Notes under the pieces: model-generated
Told to the model about the DNA's origin: nothing
Databases searched by the model: none
The model's input: the letters and a program-made list of their open reading frames with translations, nothing else
Assembly (NCBI GenBank): GCA_016508695.1
Contig: VNKQ01000016.1
Coordinates: forward strand, 930,001-994,000
Length of the DNA: 64,000 nt
Direction of reading: 5' to 3'
DNA from: Hyphodiscus hymeniophilus
Lineage: Eukaryota > Ascomycota > Leotiomycetes > Helotiales > Hyphodiscaceae
Made by a program: the position numbers and the translations under genes
Shown here: positions 23,800 through 34,761 of the stretch, in pieces
Position numbering within the stretch: position 1 is the stretch's first letter
Layout: every line of letters starts with the position of its first letter

Positions 23800-24907
23800 C
23801 TACGCAGAAGGATCGAACTTGCCAGCTACCTTGGCATATCTGCAAGCCACGAGTAACAATTTCTCATACTCCTCGATACCATCAACTCGTCCCTTGTTCC
23901 ACTCATTCGTGAACTCAGCATAAGTCAACACTTCACTCGTGCTCTTTCCTTCTTCCCATTCATCTTCCATCTTCCAAACTCGACTACTTCTAGTGGACAC
24001 AGATAGAGTGGAAAGTAAGTCAACCAGCTCACAGTACCCATCTCTCATCGCAAAATATGACGCCCGCAGAATGACAGATACCATGGTCGTTCTCCGGATA
24101 CTCTCGATGAGAACCCAGTTATCATAACCAACTCTTGTACTCGAAATGGCTTGAAAGTAGTTCTGCTGCAAGCGCAGAGTCCATAAGTCGAGAAGTTCCA
24201 AATGCCTTTCTGCGTTTATTCGCTGTTGCGCGTCTCCGTCTAGAAGCCGTATAATTTGGTACAGTATCAGACATTGCAGGGAGAGCAAATTATCTTCCAC
24301 CCTTGCAGAATCTGATATTCGCAAAAGGGTGTCGAGCTTACTGTCCAGCATTCGGAATATAGCGCCTTGATTCCGAGGTGTTTTTTGAACGTATAAGCTG
24401 CATATACTTAATGCATCTTGGTAAATATCGGGCATTGTGTCTTGGTAGAGTCGGTGAATGAATGGCGTTTCACCTTCTGAAACGATTGACTTGATGAAGC
24501 CTCTGAATTGCGCAACCATGTAGTTCATTTGTTGCTTGGTCAAATATCCCGGCTGAAGAAGTTTGAGGGAGAAATGTAGCCCGTTGCAAGTAGTCAACCT
24601 TTCATTGCTGGCCCTGCGCACTGACATGCTGGAGGATCTTGACTCCGACGAAATCTTCGGATTTGCCATCTTTACCATAGATGTTTTGTCGCGGGCAACT
24701 ACCTCCATCTTTATACTTATCAGCCTCTGCTTCAGTGATGTGAAGATTTTGACATACATAAACACATTTCATGCGCTTCGTCATGCATCTCCCACAACTA
24801 GGAAGGATCAAATCGCACCTCCGTTTAGCGTCACAACAACCGTTACAAGCTTTGCGGCGTGTTTCACTCCGGTGCACAAGAGAAATCTTCGTGATTTCGT
24901 TATCCAT
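23800..24907 (-). CDS. Zn2Cys6 fungal transcription factor
   Basis: Two exons, 24907-24758 and 24708-23800, sum to 353 codons with a 49-nt intron (GTATGT...ATAAAG). The binuclear zinc cluster lies at the N-terminus: six cysteines in the order ACNGCCDAKRRCD, SCGRC and MKCVY. The intron falls immediately after the cluster, a common place in this family. The remainder is a helical regulatory region typical of small fungal cluster factors, including LLQPGYLTKQQMNYMVAQ and later HLELLDLWTLRLQQNYFQAI. The start at 24907 (MDNEITKISLVHRS) is the first ATG in frame. It probably acts in the nucleus on specific promoters; whether it controls the neighbouring Cys-rich genes is only a possibility. Confidence 0.82.
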
Positions 24908-25665
24908 GGAGAGGTTTGACGGAATGGGTTGGATTGTGTTGTAAGCCCAGACTGGTGTAGTGGGGTTCCACTCCTGGTGCTCCAAGAAGAAAACGAGCTT
25001 CTGAAAGTTATCGCTACCTACGTTAGCAAAGCCTCAAAGCTCTCATAAATCCCGCCTCTGAGAGCGACCATGCGATTGGTTGGTGTATACTGGCTTGATT
25101 CTTCTACATACAGGGACTTTGTCTCTCTACCTGCCCGAGATACTACCAGGATCATACTCGAGTTATGGCCTCAATTTTAAGGTAAGAAATGGGGTCTAGA
25201 CAACAACCAATCAGAGAATACATCACGTGAGAAGAATATATTGAACGTGAGAAGAATATATTGAACGTCGAGGTTTAATCCTCGTTGCATACCTACCTAC
25301 ATAAGGTAGGTAGTGATACAATTATGGCACAACAGAAATGCCAATTGAACAAAGTGATGTTTTCAGATCAACTTTAAGAGGGCAGGTGTCCCATCACCGC
25401 AACGAGAATAATGAATCGGCATCAGCAGTCATCAAGTTGTGGTAAAACCCTTTTATTATTATCTCACCATGAGATCTACATCCTCAAACCATGTATTCCA
25501 ACACCATACGCCGACAGCTTCGTTGTAGAATAAGGTAGGAATTACAAGTAAACATTATCCTATATGTTGGTGCTCCCACAACTCTTCAGTCCGTGTCTCT
25601 CCTGCTCAGATCCTCCTCAGACTTCTGTCATCATCGAGACAAGCAGCCACAAAAGTTGTCATGAT
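24908..25665. other. intergenic with a short tandem duplication
   Basis: No gene is supported. The stretch holds the 20-nt tandem duplication listed separately and, at about 25292-25313, an inverted repeat of CTACCTAC and GTAGGTAG that could form a small hairpin or bind a dimeric factor. Confidence 0.4.
25226..25265. repeat. 20-nt perfect tandem duplication
   Basis: The unit CGTGAGAAGAATATATTGAA occurs twice in direct succession and is followed by a third CG. It lies in the intergenic region upstream of the Zn2Cys6 gene. Confidence 0.9.
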
Positions 25666-26313
25666 TTACAAAGCGAAAGCAATAGCACCTGCAAGGGCCA
25701 TGAGAGCAGCCGGAGTAGCAATGGTGTTAGCAGCACCTTCGATCTGGGCGGGATTTGTGCCACTGTTGCCAGAGCTGGAACTGCCCGAGCCTGAGCCAGT
25801 GCCAACTGTAGCGCTAGGGGCTGTAGTTGGGGCAACATAGGTGCCATTGGACGTGCCAGCTGGTGGGTAGACGGTCCCAGTTGCGTTGGCGGGCGCTGTG
25901 CCGCTGGCCTTCACCTGGACTGTGAAGAATGGTTATCTATGTCACAAGCAAATGGGATAACTAGGGGGGAGATGACTTACTAGGCACAACGCTGGGAGTG
26001 TCAGTTGGCTCCCATGAGACGGTGCACTGGCTAGGGCAAGCGGTGACGATGACCCATTGGGAGGCGCTGCTGTGGTTTAGTAAAGAACGTGTTATCAAAG
26101 CGTGAAACGGAAGGCTTACGTGGCAGTGTAGATCTGCTTTCCCTGAGTGAAAGTGGTGGGCTCAGGGCAGTAGGTCTTGTATGCAGTGACCGTGGTGGTA
26201 GTCCAGGATGCAGTTTCGTTGGAGGACTGTGTATTGGCTGCTGCATCATTGGTATGGGCAGCAGTGGCAGTGGCAGCCAAGATGGCGGCGACGGTAGCGA
26301 GAGTGAGTTGCAT
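25666..26313 (-). CDS. GPI-anchored, Ser/Thr-rich cell-wall protein
   Basis: Three exons, 26313-26120, 26069-25981 and 25919-25666, sum to 179 codons (178 residues). Residues 1-19 form a signal peptide (MQLTLATVAAILAATATAAH). The mature part has two cysteine regions (TAYKTYCPEPTTF, then VTACPSQCTVSWEP) and a Gly/Ser/Thr/Pro-rich stalk with several N-glycosylation sequons. The last 20 residues (ATPAALMALAGAIAFAL) are a hydrophobic tail after small residues, the signal for GPI attachment. It should be secreted and linked to membrane or wall. The second exon's acceptor is a CAGCAG tandem, so two forms differing by one residue are possible. Confidence 0.85.
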
Positions 26314-27177
26314 GTTGAATGATTTTGCTGAAGCGATTGACTGTGGTAAGTGTATTATTAGGAGTATCGATTAACCGTAGGTCGGGAGTTGTAGGATGGA
26401 TGAAGGAAAAGAGAATCGAGGGGGCGTGGAAGGCTTTTAATAGTCTTCGAAGACTTTTATGCCCTAGGAGAAAGTGATGAATTGATGAAGTGCTATCATT
26501 ACTGCAGATTGGTACAGCAAGATGATGCTATATTTATCTTAATATGGACTTCCATCTGGGCCCATTGATATAACTGCCCCCAACGCTGTCGATTTGTCTT
26601 GGCGCTTCGACCAAAGCCTCTGGTGAATAGATAGGTAGAACGCAACCGGGACGCACAATGTATGGGAAGCTACCCACAAGGTATCCTCTACATGGCGTCT
26701 CACTAGCTTCACACGGAGCTAGGAGAACAAAGGACAAGACGGAATGAGAGGTAAATACAACTTATCGTCGCTGTGAGGAGCTCAGATTGCACAAAGTCGC
26801 TTACGATGTGGATTAGTGGGTTCACAATTATCAAAGGCTCAGGCTCTGGAAACATTTGAACACCACCCGCTCGAAATTTCTCACAAACGAAGTTTTCGAC
26901 ATCCTATCTCCAATCATCAATATAATGGTCGTGACTAATCTTCCCCAAGCCAGAACTTTCAAACATGGTGAGCGACTGGGAGACAACTTTTTCGTATAAG
27001 AGTGGTAGATGGATGCCGCTAGCAACAAGTGTTGCAAATTTAGCCAAGACTCGTCATAACTCCTTTCCATCTTAGATACACCTCTTGCGATTTTCTCCCA
27101 CCAAGCGTGTATTCTTGTAAACCATTTGAATATTCCGCCTATCTCGTACAAACGCCTGCAATGATTGGGACCATATG
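26314..27177. other. intergenic, no supported gene
   Basis: The left part is the promoter of the GPI protein gene. The right part is the 3' flank of ORM1. Short minus-strand frames at 26831-27151 look like shadow frames in ORM1 untranslated sequence. Confidence 0.4.
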
Positions 27178-27817
27178 CTACCTATCCTCGGGTGCACCAG
27201 AGAACAAGCCTACTCGCGTGCGGTGAGAGTACGGAAGTTTTGGTATGACGACACCCAAAACGGCCAGGAAATTGATTGTGAAATATGTCAAATCGTAGTG
27301 TGTGTAGTGGGTACTGAGAAGAAACAGCACTATCGGTACGCTTAGGAGAAATTTCTTGGCTGGCGTGTATTGAGCGCCATTATCGATTTGTTCCCACATG
27401 TTGAGATTATCGTAAGCACCAGCGTTAAACTCGAACGGTACTCCTCGGACCCAGTGAAACATGAGGAACGAGCCAAACATGTATGAGATATTCGTTAAAG
27501 TCCAGGACGTCTCTTGGGAGACTCCGGGAATGATATCAAAAAGGATCTTTAAGGCTGCTATGAGGACCAGATGGATTGTCCAGGCACCTGTGCAACCATG
27601 GCCGTTAGCTTCTCTAATCCCAACCAGCCAGACCCCCAAAGCTGGAGTTGAAGCCAATTTTGTTCTCGATTCGTAGAGACTCACCCTTCGCATTAACCCA
27701 GTCTGCATTAAGGTTTGGCAACGCAGCTTGATCGCTCATATGCTCAATTGTCTCAGGTGGCTCTTGATATAACAGACTGCTCGACCGCCGCCTCCTGCCA
27801 ACTTTCTGTTCACTCAT
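27178..27817 (-). CDS. ORM1: ORM1/ORMDL sphingolipid regulator
   Basis: Orm proteins sit in the ER membrane and inhibit serine palmitoyltransferase, the first enzyme of sphingolipid synthesis. Two exons, 27817-27685 and 27587-27178, sum to 181 codons (180 residues). The intron interrupts the conserved WVNAKGAWTIH. The family core is clear: IIPGVSQETSWTLTNISYM, FLMFHWVRGVPFEFN and GAYDNLNMWEQID. Four hydrophobic helices follow the family layout. The N-terminus MSEQKVGRRRRSSSLLY carries a basic-Ser patch like the sites phosphorylated in yeast Orm1/2 to relieve inhibition, which suggests the same control here. Length is close to yeast Orm proteins once their longer N-termini are discounted. Confidence 0.95.
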
Positions 27818-28705
27818 CGCACTGTACGGACCGCTCGGACGTGGGGGATTGGTGCTCGCGTCGTACTGGACAGTGCGAGGCAGGAGGATTGGAGAAGACA
27901 GCTTGGCGGTATTTGAGGGAGAAATGATGGAAGATGGGGACGCCCAAAGGAACGTATTCGTGTGTTTGAGAGGATGTTCGGGGTGCCTCGGAGATGGAGG
28001 GGTGGTAGGTAGACAGCTCAAGCTCGATTCACCTAGAGCGAATAGACTACCATGTCAGCGATGCTTCACAACGGTTGGGTATAGCTCAGAGTAAGCATAT
28101 AAAGCAGCACGTGTGAGATGTCGACGTCGAGCATTGTAGACTGGAAGTATTCAAAGATGGGCTGGCTCGGCTTGAATAGTACATCGTGCTTACTTGGAAT
28201 TTGACACAAGAGTAGTGAAGACGGTTTTGGCTAGCCAGTATTCCTATGATACAGAGCAGAAGGGCGGGTGTTGCAGGCCAGAGGGGTGTTGTCATACGGG
28301 ATTTGTTCGCAGGTGAGGTTGGGATGTCGGGGTACAATCTGCCTACATCTGCAAGCTGTTATTTGGGCGGCATGGAACAAGGGTTGTTTTCCCGGCTAGA
28401 TATTATGGAAAAGCGGCGATCTCAAAAAATTATCAAGACTCCGACACGAATTCGCCTCTACTTGACTGACTCGCATAGTTCTGAAGGCAATTATTCACTC
28501 TTTCACAAGCATACTGAGACTCTCTTGCAGTCATGTTCGAAAATGCTTCTGAGCATCCTTGACCCTCATTTTACAGTACCAACAAGATCGTGAATCAACT
28601 AACCTCACCAGTACTTCACGGATTCCTGTCTCAACTCTACCTACATTAATACCACGAAAACTAAAAGCCATAATGAGTTCTACCTGAGATTGAATAAACA
28701 CAAAT
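27818..28705. other. intergenic; possible tiny membrane-protein gene
   Basis: This region lies between divergent ORM1 and the zinc-knuckle gene. On the minus strand an ATG at 28295 opens a short frame (MTTPLWPATPALLLCIIGIL) with one hydrophobic helix. It reaches a good donor (GTAAGC) near 28196, and an acceptor (TTCCAG) follows near 28140. A spliced product of about 60 residues is conceivable but unsupported by homology I can recognise. Confidence 0.25.
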
Positions 28706-31537
28706 ATGGGTTCAATCGAGGAGGAAATGGAAGACTCTCGAACTTCCGCAGTTGGTCGAAAGCGCAATCTTGAAGAAATCCAAGATCCAGAGCAGATCTT
28801 GTTGCGCAACTCGTCCCAGGAATATGACGAGCAGAGAGGCGCAAAGCGCGTGAAAGAGGACGATCAGCAACCAGAATCTGTTGTTGCTGAAGATGGAGTT
28901 ACAAGCAATACCGAGTCCCCTTCAACTCTCCCAACCGAGTCTCAAATCCAACCCATCACTGCCGCACCTCTTCGTCCAGCGGTATGGAACAAAGGCGTTC
29001 AGAGTGGGTTGAGGACGTCATTTGGCAGCAGATTTCACGCAAAGCCGAAGCCATTTCTCGTTTGTGAACAAATCGTCGATACGCCCTCAAATCCTATTAT
29101 AGACTCCACTACCATACAGCATGCAAATACGCTTCCTGTTATCGATCAAGATGAAGAGGATGCTAGTATGACAGAGACATTCGACCAGCCAGAGAATCAA
29201 GACAATATAAAAGCTACTGCTCTGACCAGAAAGAATATCCTTCCAGATGAGCAGGTATTGCCTAACATTGAGCATGATGGAGAGGACACGGCTATGGCAG
29301 CGACAATGGACCTACCAGACTCACCTGATGACCAGAATGCGGTGGAACCAACCTCCCTCGGGCGTCACGCTATTGATCGGATTGTGCGCCGTGAAACTCG
29401 AGAGGAGGCGAGATCGGCAGCAAATATTGCCAGTCGCCACGGTTCAGATACCATAGAGATCGAGGCGGATAGTTTGCTGCAAGCTATTCCAATGGCTGTC
29501 CCTTTCAAGTTTCTCACTCAGGTCGAAATTAGGAAACTCTCCGGACCGCAAAAGAAGGAATACACGCAAGCTTTGACGCAACATCAGCATACGCAGTTTG
29601 AAAGTCGAACTGTGGCGGCAGAAGCTGTCTTTGCTCATGAAATGTTACCTCTGCCAGCACAATACAGCTCTATGGAAGAAGAGATAGTTAGCGGTCTCAC
29701 TTATTTTCCTCAGAAACGACTTGAAGATCGTTGCTTTTACGAAAAAGCCCAGATCAGATACAACCTTCCTGAGGTGTTGAGCGAGTCCAGGCCGATTCGA
29801 CTAGAGAACTTTACCATGGATGTGTTTGCACCGGCTTTCTTAAAAGCAAATCCAGAGAAACATTGGCCTAAACTCTCCGAAAAGGAGATTTGTGCGGCGT
29901 ATAAAAACTACCTAAGTATCTACTACCAACACTGCCTGAATATGCCCTGCTGGACTACTGCTGTTCAACGTCTAGAAAAAGACAAAGCCCAGTTTTCGGT
30001 TGAAAAGGCAAGGTGTATTGCAGCAGATGGCGGTCTTCTCCGCCCACAATCGCTGAGTGACGCATTTGCTACATCAGACAAAAGCTCCAACACAGCCACA
30101 GAGAACGATCGCATTATAAGCGATGGCCTCTCGAACCCTCGATCCATGATCGCTGCACCACCTCGTTCCGAGAAAACCGTCGTTACTGTTGAAGAACTAC
30201 AGCGCTTAGCTAGGGACATTTCCTCTCACTCTCAAGTTGCCAGGGATGAGCCAACTCGTTCCGAGGAAGCCGCTGCTGGCGTTGAAGAAACCCAGCACGC
30301 TGCGGCAGAAAGTTCTTCGAGTCCACAATCGGGGAGCAATGACCCGATCCTGCCGTCCAGTTCTCACGGTTCACCTACGAACGAGTCCTTGGAGATCGAT
30401 ATCGATCAAGTAGAAATACATTCAATGGAACGCAACCTTCAACTAAGATACTTTCCGGCAACAATTGATCGGCCAAAAACTTACCGTTGTCTTGCTTGCG
30501 GAGATACCTACCATACGACACTCGACTGCCCGAGCCTGACTTGCACTCTCTGTAGTGGCAATCATGCGCAATCTACATGCCCCCAGAATCAACGGTGCAA
30601 GAAGTGTCGCAATCGGGGCCATTCGAGTGTGGATTGCCCCGAGAAACTTGCTCGCTCTCAAGCCGAAGTGATTGATTGCGAGCTCTGTGGTTACACAGAT
30701 CATCTGGAAGAGGGTTGCCATTTCATCTGGCGATCTTTTAGCCCTCACTCTAAGGACATTAGAAAAGTGCGCGAAATTCCAGCTCACTGCTATTCATGCG
30801 GCGGATCTGGCCACTTTGGACCAGAATGTGGACTTCGCAAGCCTGGCCGGATCCTGTCCGGGGGTCAGACTTTCTCAAAGACGAACCTTTTAAGATTTGT
30901 CGATGCTGACAGTGTTGATCGTGCAATTTCTGCGGGCGTTGATTACACCATCACAAGCAAAGCCAAAGCGGCAAAGCAGTTCAGTATTAAGGGCATGGCC
31001 AACGACCCAATAAATTTAAATGATAGCGATGATGGGGAAGTCCAATTTATTGGCGAAAAAGTCAAGAAGCCAAAAGGAAATGGCAAGATCAAGGTTGCTG
31101 CCCCTAAATCAAAAGTCCAACAGGATCCCGATTACTCTCGCCAGAGGAATCCGCCGCGACGTTCTCGTCCAGAGTTTGGCCCAAACTTCGTAGATAGGGG
31201 TGAACCCGCTCGAGTCGTCGAATCATTTAGGTATGGTCGTGAACGGACATTCTCTCCACCACCAAGATTCGATGACATGCGCTATGACTTCGCCGATACA
31301 GGCGATCGTTTCAGACCACAGAGTCCGCCTCGTGGTGAGGATTACTATCGGCTGCAACCTCAGCAGGCGCATACATACTACCAACCCACTCCTCCAGGCA
31401 CTCTTCCTATGAGAGGTCCATCAATACCTTCGGGCAATGGCCCACGAGGTGGTGGACGAGGAGGCAGAGGTGGCGGTAACAGTAGCCGTGGTGGTAAGCC
31501 GCAAGGGAAAAAGCCAAAGAGAGGCGGTACCAAGTAG
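28706..31537 (+). CDS. five-zinc-knuckle RNA-binding protein, Air1/Air2-like
   Basis: A 943-residue protein on one exon. Five successive CCHC zinc knuckles lie at about residues 593-710: CLACGDTYHTTLDC, CTLCSGNHAQSTC, CKKCRNRGHSSVDC, CELCGYTDHLEEGC and CYSCGGSGHFGPEC. Five knuckles in this arrangement are the hallmark of Air1/Air2, the RNA-binding subunits of the nuclear TRAMP complex that polyadenylates aberrant RNAs for the exosome. The second knuckle has one residue less between C and H. The C-terminus is Arg/Pro-rich and ends in an RGG tail (about 912-943), typical of RNA binding. The N-terminal 590 residues are mostly acidic and disordered, which makes the protein much longer than yeast Air1/2. 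The start at 28706 (MGSIEEEMEDSRTS) is the first ATG. Confidence 0.82.
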   Translation: MGSIEEEMEDSRTSAVGRKRNLEEIQDPEQILLRNSSQEYDEQRGAKRVKEDDQQPESVVAEDGVTSNTESPSTLPTESQIQPITAAPLRPAVWNKGVQSGLRTSFGSRFHAKPKPFLVCEQIVDTPSNPIIDSTTIQHANTLPVIDQDEEDASMTETFDQPENQDNIKATALTRKNILPDEQVLPNIEHDGEDTAMAATMDLPDSPDDQNAVEPTSLGRHAIDRIVRRETREEARSAANIASRHGSDTIEIEADSLLQAIPMAVPFKFLTQVEIRKLSGPQKKEYTQALTQHQHTQFESRTVAAEAVFAHEMLPLPAQYSSMEEEIVSGLTYFPQKRLEDRCFYEKAQIRYNLPEVLSESRPIRLENFTMDVFAPAFLKANPEKHWPKLSEKEICAAYKNYLSIYYQHCLNMPCWTTAVQRLEKDKAQFSVEKARCIAADGGLLRPQSLSDAFATSDKSSNTATENDRIISDGLSNPRSMIAAPPRSEKTVVTVEELQRLARDISSHSQVARDEPTRSEEAAAGVEETQHAAAESSSSPQSGSNDPILPSSSHGSPTNESLEIDIDQVEIHSMERNLQLRYFPATIDRPKTYRCLACGDTYHTTLDCPSLTCTLCSGNHAQSTCPQNQRCKKCRNRGHSSVDCPEKLARSQAEVIDCELCGYTDHLEEGCHFIWRSFSPHSKDIRKVREIPAHCYSCGGSGHFGPECGLRKPGRILSGGQTFSKTNLLRFVDADSVDRAISAGVDYTITSKAKAAKQFSIKGMANDPINLNDSDDGEVQFIGEKVKKPKGNGKIKVAAPKSKVQQDPDYSRQRNPPRRSRPEFGPNFVDRGEPARVVESFRYGRERTFSPPPRFDDMRYDFADTGDRFRPQSPPRGEDYYRLQPQQAHTYYQPTPPGTLPMRGPSIPSGNGPRGGGRGGRGGGNSSRGGKPQGKKPKRGGTK

Positions 31538-32135
31538 GGCCGTGGTCGAGGTGCTTAGCTTATCAATGGTGTTTGCTCTTTCAAGGGTGGAATTTGAAAT
31601 GACGAGGCTATGGTGCTTAGACAGGTGAGAATTGCTTTGAGAATGAGCTTCACAGCAATGCCATCGGCGTTTGTGTTGTCTATTTATCTGTATGAAATAT
31701 TACCTGGCTATAAGCCATGAGCATTTTATTGCCATTGCATCGGATGGATTAGGGATTTGATGCTTGACACAAATTGCTCAGAAGCTCATTCTGGTAGGAC
31801 TGCACCTATTAGATTGCGAGCTTCAAAGAGCCAAAATAGAAATGAAACACTTCAATATCTGCTTTTTTCGACCTGACAAATCTTTCGGATGACGTTACAT
31901 ATGCACAAGGCTGGTCAGCCTCGCGCTTATTGCTGACTTTGAGCAGTGAGCACGAATATTGACTTGATTCCTGTACGTCTGGCTTATAGTCAGTACACTG
32001 CACCACAGAATTCATCCATCATCTCTTCAATCTTTGAAAGCACCGATTTGCATCCACCATATCACAAAAATCCAGTAACAGTCTCACTTGAGAAACCAGA
32101 ACGCCGGTACCCGCATCAGTTCTTCACCAGTCAAA
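31538..32135. other. intergenic
   Basis: About 600 bases holding the 3' flank of the knuckle gene and the promoter of the DUF427 gene. A plus-strand frame at 31946-32221 crosses the proposed start and looks like a shadow. Confidence 0.4.
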
Positions 32136-33260
32136 ATGGCCGAGTAAGTGAGCGCTTTTGGCGTCTCGCCGTCTCTTCTCCCTTTTTAACATCCCAAACG
32201 TATCAGAAGTCAAACCAGTAGTCTTACCTCTTCGTAGTATCAAGCATTATGGCCTCGAGGATCTGGGAGAAAAGCTCGTGACTGAAGGACCTCATAAAGT
32301 TGAAGCCACCCCGCGTCGGGTCAGGGGATTGCTAGGCGGGATCTATATCTTTGACACTCTGGAGGCGACGTTTGTATGGGAGCATCAATGGTGTATGTTC
32401 CGAAGCCCCTCCTTTTGAGTACCACCTTCCTTGGGTATCGAGATGAGCATTTGGATAAAGTCAGAGCTTTTGGTGTCTTCACCAGCTTGGAAATACGAAA
32501 GCGCTTGGGTCACGGGAGTAAGCTGATACTGGAAATAGATCCCTATTTCTACATCCCCAAATCCGCCCTTCTCGAGGGTACCTTGGAGAAGCTAGGCCCT
32601 GAGACGAGGAAGGGGTTCTGGGTTGGAAAGTTGACCGCTGGAGGGAAGTCCACCGAGCGAGTCCTCGTCTTCGAATCCTCCGGTCCTCTCGAGAATCTCG
32701 TCAAGATTGAAGTTTCGGCTTTGGGTAATTCAATCACCAGTGCTTTGCCTTTCATGCGACATTGCTGACAGGGTCTACAGATGCATGGTATGTCGAAGAC
32801 GATAAGCTCCTAGGACCTCATCCCAAAGATCCATACAAACGCGTCGAGACCATCCCCACCTCGCGCGAGATACGAATCGAGGTGGACGGGCACGTCGTTG
32901 CGAAGACCACCCAGAATGTGTTCCTGTACGAGACGATGTTGAGGCCCAGGTACTACCTGACCAGCACTGCGGCGGATTGGACGGTCCTCAGCGAGAGTGA
33001 GACGACGACCTACTGTCCTTACAAGGGCATGGCTAAGTATTTTGTTCCCTGTCCGCGAAGTCGGAATCGTTACTGATGCCGACAGTTACTACAATATAAC
33101 GGTCAACGGAAAGGAGATCAAAGATGCAGTGTGGTACTACAGGTACCCTACTGCCGAGTCGGCGTTGGTTCAGAACCGGTTGTGCTTCTACAACGAGAAG
33201 GTTGATGTCTTTGTCGATGGGATCATGGAGAAGAAGGTCGGACACGGGATGGCGGTATGA
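32136..33260 (+). CDS. tandem DUF427 domain protein
   Basis: DUF427 proteins are small beta-rich proteins of uncertain biochemistry, often in two copies per chain in fungi. Proposed exons: 32136-32143 (MAE), 32207-32392, 32539-32724, 32781-33036 and 33086-33260. The first DUF427 copy shows TPRRVRGLLGGIYIFDT and VWEHQWYPYFYIP; the second shows SREIRIEVDGHVVAKTT, TYCPYKGMANYY and DAVWYYRYP. Junctions 2-5 are in phase and restore family motifs. The first junction is one base out of phase (GA joined to AAGTC instead of AGTC), so either exon 1 is wrong or a base is extra. The 146-nt second intron has no in-frame stop. Length is about 270 residues. Confidence 0.75.
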
Positions 33261-34761
33261 TGAGGCTGGGTGGGACAGAGTCCAGCCAGGATGTAAGTCG
33301 TTTCATCTACCTGTTTATGCACGCGACTGGAGCTTGAATATGAATTGCAGCCTACCTGATTTCCATGCTTCCAGGAACCTGAGGCTTTACCTTTCAGACG
33401 CTGCAAAAATGCCAGAGCTTGTTGGATTCGGTCGAGAATTCCCGTCTCCACGTAGTGTATTACCAGTTCCCAGTTAATCTACTGTACTAGTGTACTTCGT
33501 ACCAGTGTTCCTATCAAATTCAGACTCATCTCGTTCGGACAAACACCACACCGCCTCGCGTCGGCTAGCAGATTCCCTTGAAAGGTGATGGAGACTTGTA
33601 TGCGTCATACTAGTCGTCAAGGGCTGGCACTGCAGATTGACAGTTCCATGGTTCATGTTGCATAACTGGCGTACGAGTATTGCTTGATATTATTCCGGAA
33701 CACGCAGCGGAATTAGTAATCAACCAATCTTTCTGCCGAAGTAGCCAAGTTCCCTCGGCTTCGCATTTCGGGGGTCAATTCGTAGCCCGACATCAAGCGC
33801 GAGTGTTACGGACGAGATGGTGCGAATGCTTGAAAACTGGAGCGGGTGGAGCCTTCCTGCATAGCGCCATACCTCTCCCGTGTCAGAACCCAGATCTTTG
33901 CTCCGAGGTCTAGTCTGATGCAAGCGAATATCACCCAAGATGTGAGGACTTCGGACAGCATTTTGAGGTCCTTCACACACCACGCACTACACCAAATTAT
34001 CAATCGATGCTCGCTTGATCACTACCAGAGACACTTCGACCAAGCCACAGTCAGGAAGCCTGAGGACTCACAAATCATAATGTCACCATATCGAGTATCT
34101 CCGAGGTCTCTGGCTCATCAGGGTTCCAAGAGGATAGATAGTATGCATGCTTGCATGTAGGTGAGTACGTAAGTATGTAAGTATGAGAATTGGTGATCCG
34201 GCAGTTCGGCAGGCAAAGTCAGGCAGACAGAAGCAAAGGGACACACACCCAAGGTGGGCCGGTGCCAGTCTTTTCCATCCATTTGTCGACGCTAAACACA
34301 ACCTCGCACTCTCTCGGCCTCGCATGGACGTCGACACGGACGAGACTGCATCCACTCGCGCGGCTTTAAGAGATTAAGAGCCTCTTTTGCACCCTTCGGT
34401 CCCTGCTTGGGTCACGGCGGGTGGATTTTTCCGACGCAATAATGTTGATTCTGGATTTATAATCCAGTATCTGATTCCTAAGTCAAGAGGGGAGATTTTC
34501 GTGTTCAGATCATATATCAACACTGTTGCCATTGCTCGGAGCCTTGTCCATACACCAAAAGGTACCATATCCACTTGATTTTCAGACCTCTCTCAATCCT
34601 TGTCTTTGGTATAAAAGGTATTCATACACAATCCCCACGCCAAATACACCCTCACCTGGATCCATAGACTTCTTGCCAATACTAGTCGCATTTCACCACC
34701 CAACCAGACTGTACAGGGTACCCACATTTATATAAAAATTAGCAGTGTGCTGTCTGCCAAG
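33261..34761. other. intergenic, 1.5 kb
   Basis: No gene is supported. The right end is the promoter of the DHA1 carrier, including the TATA-like element listed separately. A (GTAAGTAT)-like short repeat lies near 34166-34184. Confidence 0.4.
34610..34617 (+). promoter_or_regulatory. TATA box of the DHA1 carrier
   Basis: A perfect TATAAAAG lies about 145 nt before the carrier's ATG, a usual fungal distance. A second AT-rich element (TATATAAAA, 34729-34737) is too close to the ATG to be the main TATA box. Confidence 0.5.

Noticed and set aside
26831..27151. A minus-strand frame of 106 codons after ORM1
   Set aside because: No motif, and its position fits the ORM1 3' untranslated region.
31946..32221. 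A plus-strand frame overlapping the DUF427 start
   Set aside because: It runs through a good donor and acceptor, shows no family motif and is in a different frame from the conserved protein.
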